Origin: Schlegelella_A sp038234975
Lineage (GTDB): Bacteria > Pseudomonadota > Gammaproteobacteria > Burkholderiales > Burkholderiaceae_C
Direction: 5' to 3'
Assembly: GCA_038234975.1 (NCBI GenBank)
Contig: JBBSUK010000077.1
Span: 1 to 17,689, forward strand
DNA: 17,689 bases
The notes under the pieces are model-generated. The model ran no database searches, was not told the DNA's origin, and worked only from the letters and a program-made list of their open reading frames with translations. Position 1 is the first letter of the stretch. Every line of letters starts with the position of its first letter. Of the stretch, positions 14,186 to 17,689 are shown in pieces. Made by a program: the position numbers and the translations under genes.

Positions 14186-15061
14186 GTGATCAACTGGCCG
14201 ACTTTCGTATCGCAGGTGTTCAACGGGCTCGTGCTCGGCGCCCTTCTGGCGCTGATCTCGTCCGGCCTGACGATCATCTACGGCACCCTCGGGGTTCTCA
14301 ACCTGGCGCACGGCGCCATGTTCATGCTGGGTGGCTATGCGGGCTACCTGACCTTCACCCACACCGACTCGTTCCTCCTGGCGGTGCTCGCCGGCGCGCT
14401 GTTCGTGCTCGTGATCGGCGTGATCATGGAGCGCGTCATCATCCGCCACTTCTATGACCGCTCCGGCGAGGATCAGCTCCTCGTCACCTTCGGCATCGGC
14501 ATGGTCATGGTCGAGACCGTGCGCTATTTCTTCGGCAGCCTCTCGATGTCGGTGCCGGCGCCGGCGGCCATATCAGGCATCACCTCCATCGGCTTCATGC
14601 TCTACCCCACCTATCGCCTCGCGCTGGTCGGCATCATCGCGGTGGCGCTGGGCGCGCTGTACCTCGTGCTCTACAAGACCCGGCTCGGGCTGACGGTGCG
14701 CGCCGGCATCGAGGATTCGGCGATGGTCGACGCGCTCGGCATCAACGTGAACCGCGTGTTCACGATCGTCTTCGGCATCGGTGCCATGGCCGCCGGATTC
14801 GCCGGCATCGCCAACGCGCCGGTGGTGTCCCTGACGCCCGACATGGGCGAGGCCATCCTGGTGCAGACCTTCGTCGTCGTCGTCATCGGCGGCGTCGGGT
14901 CGTTCGCCGGTGCGATCCTCGGTGGCCTCGTCGCCGGCGAGATCATCAGCATCACCGCGATGTTCGACCCTGCCTATTCCTACGTGATGCTGTTCGTCGC
15001 GATGACGCTGGTGTTGCTGCTGCGGCCGCACGGCCTGCTCGGCACGGCCAGCCGCGAATGA
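14186..15061 (+). CDS. ABC importer permease, LivH type
   Basis: This is a 291-residue inner-membrane permease of the LivH/branched-chain amino acid and amide class. It is hydrophobic throughout, with about eight membrane segments. It shows the family blocks NGLVLGALLALISSGLTIIY, GVLNLAHGAMFMLGGY, the cytoplasmic coupling loop RAGIEDSAMVDALGINV around residue 170-190, and VVVIGGVGSFAGAILGG near the end. The start is the GTG at 14186, giving MINWPTFVSQVFNG; no strong ribosome binding site is seen. It lies 110 bp after the binding-protein gene, across two hairpins, and 13 bp before the fused permease-ATPase gene, with which it should pair in the membrane. Confidence 0.93.
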   Translation: MINWPTFVSQVFNGLVLGALLALISSGLTIIYGTLGVLNLAHGAMFMLGGYAGYLTFTHTDSFLLAVLAGALFVLVIGVIMERVIIRHFYDRSGEDQLLVTFGIGMVMVETVRYFFGSLSMSVPAPAAISGITSIGFMLYPTYRLALVGIIAVALGALYLVLYKTRLGLTVRAGIEDSAMVDALGINVNRVFTIVFGIGAMAAGFAGIANAPVVSLTPDMGEAILVQTFVVVVIGGVGSFAGAILGGLVAGEIISITAMFDPAYSYVMLFVAMTLVLLLRPHGLLGTASRE

Positions 15062-15074
15062 CCGCGAGCCACTG

Positions 15075-16925
15075 ATGCGCAAACGCCGCCCTTTCCAGGT
15101 CGAGGTCCTGACCGCCATCGGCCTGCTCGCCGCCCCCTTCCTGCTGCCGTATCTCGATTTCGCACCCGACACCGTCAATCGGATCCTCGTCTGGGGCCTG
15201 TTCGGGATCGGCTTCGACATCCTGTTCGGCTACGCCGGGCTGCTCTCCTTCGGGCAGGCGGCCTTCTTCGGCACGGGTGGCTTCGTCGCCGCCTACCTGC
15301 TGACCCGCACCGGCTTCCCGCACGTGCTGACCGCGCTCGTCATCGGGACGGTTGCCGCGGCGATCACCGGCTACCTGGTCGGGCTGGTCGCGCTGCGACG
15401 CACGGGCATCTACTTCGTCATGATCACGGTGGCGATCGCGGAGGTGTTCTTCTTCGTCGAGTTCTCGCCGATGTCCGCCTTCACCGGCGGCGAGAACGGC
15501 CTGCCCGGCGTGCCGACACCCTCGTTCGACCTCGGCTTCACGATGCTGAAGTTCACCACCGGCTGGTCGCTCTACTGGTTCCTCGCGCTGTGCTACTTCA
15601 TCGGCATGGTGATCGCGCTGCGCATCGTGCGCTCGCCCATCGGCGCCGTGCTGAGGGCGATTCGCGAGAACCCGCTGCGGGCGGCCGCGGTCGGCCATAG
15701 CGTGCACGCCTACAAGCTCACCGCCTTCGTGATCGCGGCGGCCTATGCGGGCTTCGCCGGCGGGCTGCTGGGCGTCATGCAGGCCTTCATGCCGCCCGAC
15801 GCGTTCATGTTCCACACCTCGGCGCAGCTGGTCATCCAGACGGTGATCGGGGGTGTCGGAACCCTGTTCGGACCGCTGCTCGGCGCTGCCGTCTGGCTGT
15901 ACCTGCAGGACTTCCTGCAGGCGGTGCTCAAGCTCGGCGCCACCTGGGCGCTGGTGCTCGGCGTGATCTTCGTGCTGCTGGTCTGCTTCCTGCGGCGCGG
16001 CATCATCGGCGGCTTCGTCGACCTCTACGCCTACGTCACGCGTCGCGGCCGGCATCCGGAAACGGCCGACGACGCGTTCCTCGGCGACGACACCGCGGGC
16101 AACGAGGCCGCGACCGCGGCCGCCGCGGCAGCCCCTGCGCTGCGCCAGCGCGAGGGCGCCAACCTCGCCGTGCCCATCCTGCAGGTGAGCGGCCTCACCA
16201 AGCGCTACGGCGGCCTGGTCGCCAACAGCGACATCGACTTCACCGTCAACCACGGCGAGCTGCGTGGCGTGATCGGCCCGAACGGCGCCGGCAAGAGCAC
16301 GTTCTTCAAGATGCTGACCTGCGAGGTGAAGCCGACCTCCGGCAAGATCCTCTTCGAGGGCCGCGACATCACCGGGATGACCGTGACCGATGCGTGCCAG
16401 CTCGGCCTGACCAAGAGCTACCAGGTCAACCAGTTGTTCAACCAGCTGACCGTGCGCGAGAACCTGACGATCGCCGTGCTGGCCGAGCTGCGCGGCAAGT
16501 TCCGCATGGACATGTGGCGGCTGGCCGAGAACATTCCCGGCCTGGGCGAGGAGGTCGCGCGCAACCTGGCGCTGGTCAACCTCACGCGTCGTGCCGACAC
16601 GCCCGTGTCCGCGCTGGCCTACGGCGAGAAGCGTCGCCTGGAGATCGGCCTGGCCCTGGCGAGCTCGCCGAGCCTGCTCCTGCTCGACGAGCCGCTGGCC
16701 GGGATGAGCCCTCAGGAACGCGTCGAGACCGTCAAGCTGCTGAAGTCGATCAGCAAGGGCCGCACCATGATCGTGATCGACCACGACAAGGACTCGCTGT
16801 TCGAGCTGGTCGAGCGGGTCACTGTGCTGCAGGAAGGCCGGGTGCTCGTCGAGGGTACCCCGGCGGAGATCGAGGCCAACGCGCAGGTCCAGGAAGCGTA
16901 TCTCGGTGGGATGGCACTCGCATGA
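15075..16925 (+). CDS. Fused ABC importer permease-ATPase (LivM-LivG type)
   Basis: This is a single 616-residue chain joining two parts that are separate proteins in the classical Liv system. Residues 1-325 are a LivM-type permease: GYAGLLSFGQAAFFGTGGF (52-70), loop AIRENPLRAAAVGHSV (195-210), and IGGVGTLFGPLLGA. Residues 326-366 form an Ala-rich, acidic linker. Residues 367-616 are a LivG-type ATPase with Walker A GPNGAGKST (401-409), a signature reading AYGEKRR (515-521) in place of LSxGE, Walker B LLLLDEP (534-540) and switch His570. The frame is continuous, so this is a real gene fusion and not a missed stop. The end overlaps the LivF-type ATPase ATG (ATGA). Fusions of this order are known in proteobacterial importers. 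They fix permease and ATPase in equal amounts. Confidence 0.94.
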   Translation: MRKRRPFQVEVLTAIGLLAAPFLLPYLDFAPDTVNRILVWGLFGIGFDILFGYAGLLSFGQAAFFGTGGFVAAYLLTRTGFPHVLTALVIGTVAAAITGYLVGLVALRRTGIYFVMITVAIAEVFFFVEFSPMSAFTGGENGLPGVPTPSFDLGFTMLKFTTGWSLYWFLALCYFIGMVIALRIVRSPIGAVLRAIRENPLRAAAVGHSVHAYKLTAFVIAAAYAGFAGGLLGVMQAFMPPDAFMFHTSAQLVIQTVIGGVGTLFGPLLGAAVWLYLQDFLQAVLKLGATWALVLGVIFVLLVCFLRRGIIGGFVDLYAYVTRRGRHPETADDAFLGDDTAGNEAATAAAAAAPALRQREGANLAVPILQVSGLTKRYGGLVANSDIDFTVNHGELRGVIGPNGAGKSTFFKMLTCEVKPTSGKILFEGRDITGMTVTDACQLGLTKSYQVNQLFNQLTVRENLTIAVLAELRGKFRMDMWRLAENIPGLGEEVARNLALVNLTRRADTPVSALAYGEKRRLEIGLALASSPSLLLLDEPLAGMSPQERVETVKLLKSISKGRTMIVIDHDKDSLFELVERVTVLQEGRVLVEGTPAEIEANAQVQEAYLGGMALA

Positions 16926-17620
16926 GCCTTCTAGAAGTATCCGGGCTCAACAGCTACTACGGCGATTCCCACATCCTGTTCGACGTCTCGCTGCGCGTCG
17001 AGGCGCACGAGGTCGTGGCCCTGCTGGGACGAAACGGCGCCGGCAAGAGCACCACCCTGAACACGCTGATGGGTCTCGTGCGTCCGCGTTCGGGCAGTGT
17101 CGTGTTCGACGGTGTCGACCTCGCAGGCAAGCCCGCGCACCGGATCGCCCAGGCCGGCATGCAGCTGGTGCCGGAGGACCGGCGCATCTTCGGCAGCCTC
17201 GACGTCGAGGAAAACCTCGTTCTCGCCGGCCTGACGGCGAAGAACAAGTGGCCGCTGGAACGCATCTACGAGATCTTTCCGCGCCTCGCCGAACGCCGCC
17301 GGAGCCGCGGCACCGATCTCTCGGGCGGCGAGCAGCAGATGCTGTCCATCGCCCGCGCGCTGGTCCGCGACCCGAAGCTGGTCCTGCTCGACGAGCCCTT
17401 CGAGGGCCTGGCGCCGGTGATCGTGCGCGACCTGCTCGCCGCTTGCCGCAAGCTCGTCGAAGCGGGCCAGACCATCGTGCTGGTCGAGCAGAACCTGGCG
17501 GCCGCACTGGCGCTGGCCAGCCGCGTCTACATCATCAACAACGGCCACATCGCGCACGAAGGCTCGGCCGACGAGATCAAGGCCGATCCGCGTCTGCTGC
17601 AGAGGTACCTTGGCATCTGA
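16922..17620 (+). CDS. ABC importer ATP-binding protein, LivF type
   Basis: This 232-residue ATPase is the second nucleotide-binding subunit of the importer. It has Walker A GRNGAGKST (36-44), Q-loop region LVPEDRRIF (82-90), signature LSGGE (133-137), Walker B LVLLDEP (153-159) with Glu158, and the LivF-typical VEQN (188-191) in place of the usual switch histidine. The ATG at 16922 overlaps the stop of the fused permease-ATPase gene by four bases, so the two ATPase halves are made together. In this class one LivG and one LivF domain form the ATP-hydrolysing pair. Its 3' end overlaps the likely TTG start of the next gene. Confidence 0.95.
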   Translation: MSLLEVSGLNSYYGDSHILFDVSLRVEAHEVVALLGRNGAGKSTTLNTLMGLVRPRSGSVVFDGVDLAGKPAHRIAQAGMQLVPEDRRIFGSLDVEENLVLAGLTAKNKWPLERIYEIFPRLAERRRSRGTDLSGGEQQMLSIARALVRDPKLVLLDEPFEGLAPVIVRDLLAACRKLVEAGQTIVLVEQNLAAALALASRVYIINNGHIAHEGSADEIKADPRLLQRYLGI

Positions 17621-17689
17621 AACCACGAGCGGCGCGTGTGTCATCGGCCACATCAGCGTCGTCAACCCGGCGCAGTGGGCGGAATACTG
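17610..17689 (+). CDS. DUF1330-like protein (partial, runs off right edge)
   Basis: An open frame begins with TTG at 17610, inside the last codons of the LivF-type gene, and reads MASETTSGACVIGHISVVNP followed by AQWAEY up to the window end. The pattern VIGHISV-NPAQWAEY resembles the start of DUF1330 proteins, small dimeric alpha-beta proteins of unknown function often found beside catabolic and transport genes. Only 26 codons are visible, so the family call rests on one short motif and the start is a guess. It would be translationally coupled to the importer. Confidence 0.45.
   Translation, partial: MASETTSGACVIGHISVVNPAQWAEY

Noticed and set aside
14952..16784. Long minus-strand open frame (610 codons) opposite the fused permease-ATPase
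   Set aside because: The strand carrying Walker motifs and membrane segments is the plus strand. The antisense product is charged and repetitive with no family resemblance.
1..17689. tRNA genes, CRISPR arrays, insertion sequences or prophage genes
   Set aside because: No cloverleaf-like stretch, regularly spaced repeats, transposase or integrase motifs were recognised on either strand.

Overview
The window is about 17.7 kb of very GC-rich, tightly packed bacterial DNA. Third-position GC is high, many stop/start codons overlap, and there is no gene-free stretch over 300 bases. The gene set and order (lysR beside xdhABC, guanine deaminase, and a nucleoside-type ABC importer) look like a betaproteobacterium, probably of the order Burkholderiales. 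That is an inference from gene content and protein style, not from a marker gene. No rRNA, tRNA, CRISPR array, transposase or prophage gene is visible.

Left part (1-5628, minus strand): one polycistron that reads leftward. It starts with a LysR-type regulator, followed by guanine deaminase (guaD, with a TTG start inside the lysR stop), then a double-domain ABC ATPase and two permeases of the BmpA/YufOPQ-type nucleoside importer family. The second permease runs off the left edge. The two permease genes are separated by about 110 bp that lies between two copies of an 8-bp direct repeat, which looks like a small insertion.

Middle (5700-11384, plus strand): the divergent operon xdhA-xdhB-xdhC for the molybdenum xanthine dehydrogenase and its cofactor-insertion factor. 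A small exported protein resembling DUF4198 is fused to its end by a 4-bp stop/start overlap. Together with the left part this gives purine uptake, guanine to xanthine, and xanthine or hypoxanthine to urate. No urate oxidase or later enzyme is in the window.

Right part (11430-17689): a leftward marR-msrA pair (exported methionine sulfoxide reductase A) converges on the xdh operon. Divergent from marR is a branched-chain-amino-acid/amide-type ABC importer: a Tat-exported binding protein, a LivH-like permease, a LivM-LivG fusion and a LivF ATPase. A partial DUF1330-like gene follows at the right edge. The marR/importer intergenic region holds a near-perfect inverted repeat placed exactly in the spacers of two overlapping divergent promoters. 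This is the strongest regulatory signal in the window. It suggests that the MarR protein controls both its own operon and the importer.

Most of the window is recognisable metabolism. The points most worth checking are the marR operator, the exported protein coupled to xdhC, the repeat-flanked segment between the nucleoside permeases, and the permease-ATPase fusion.
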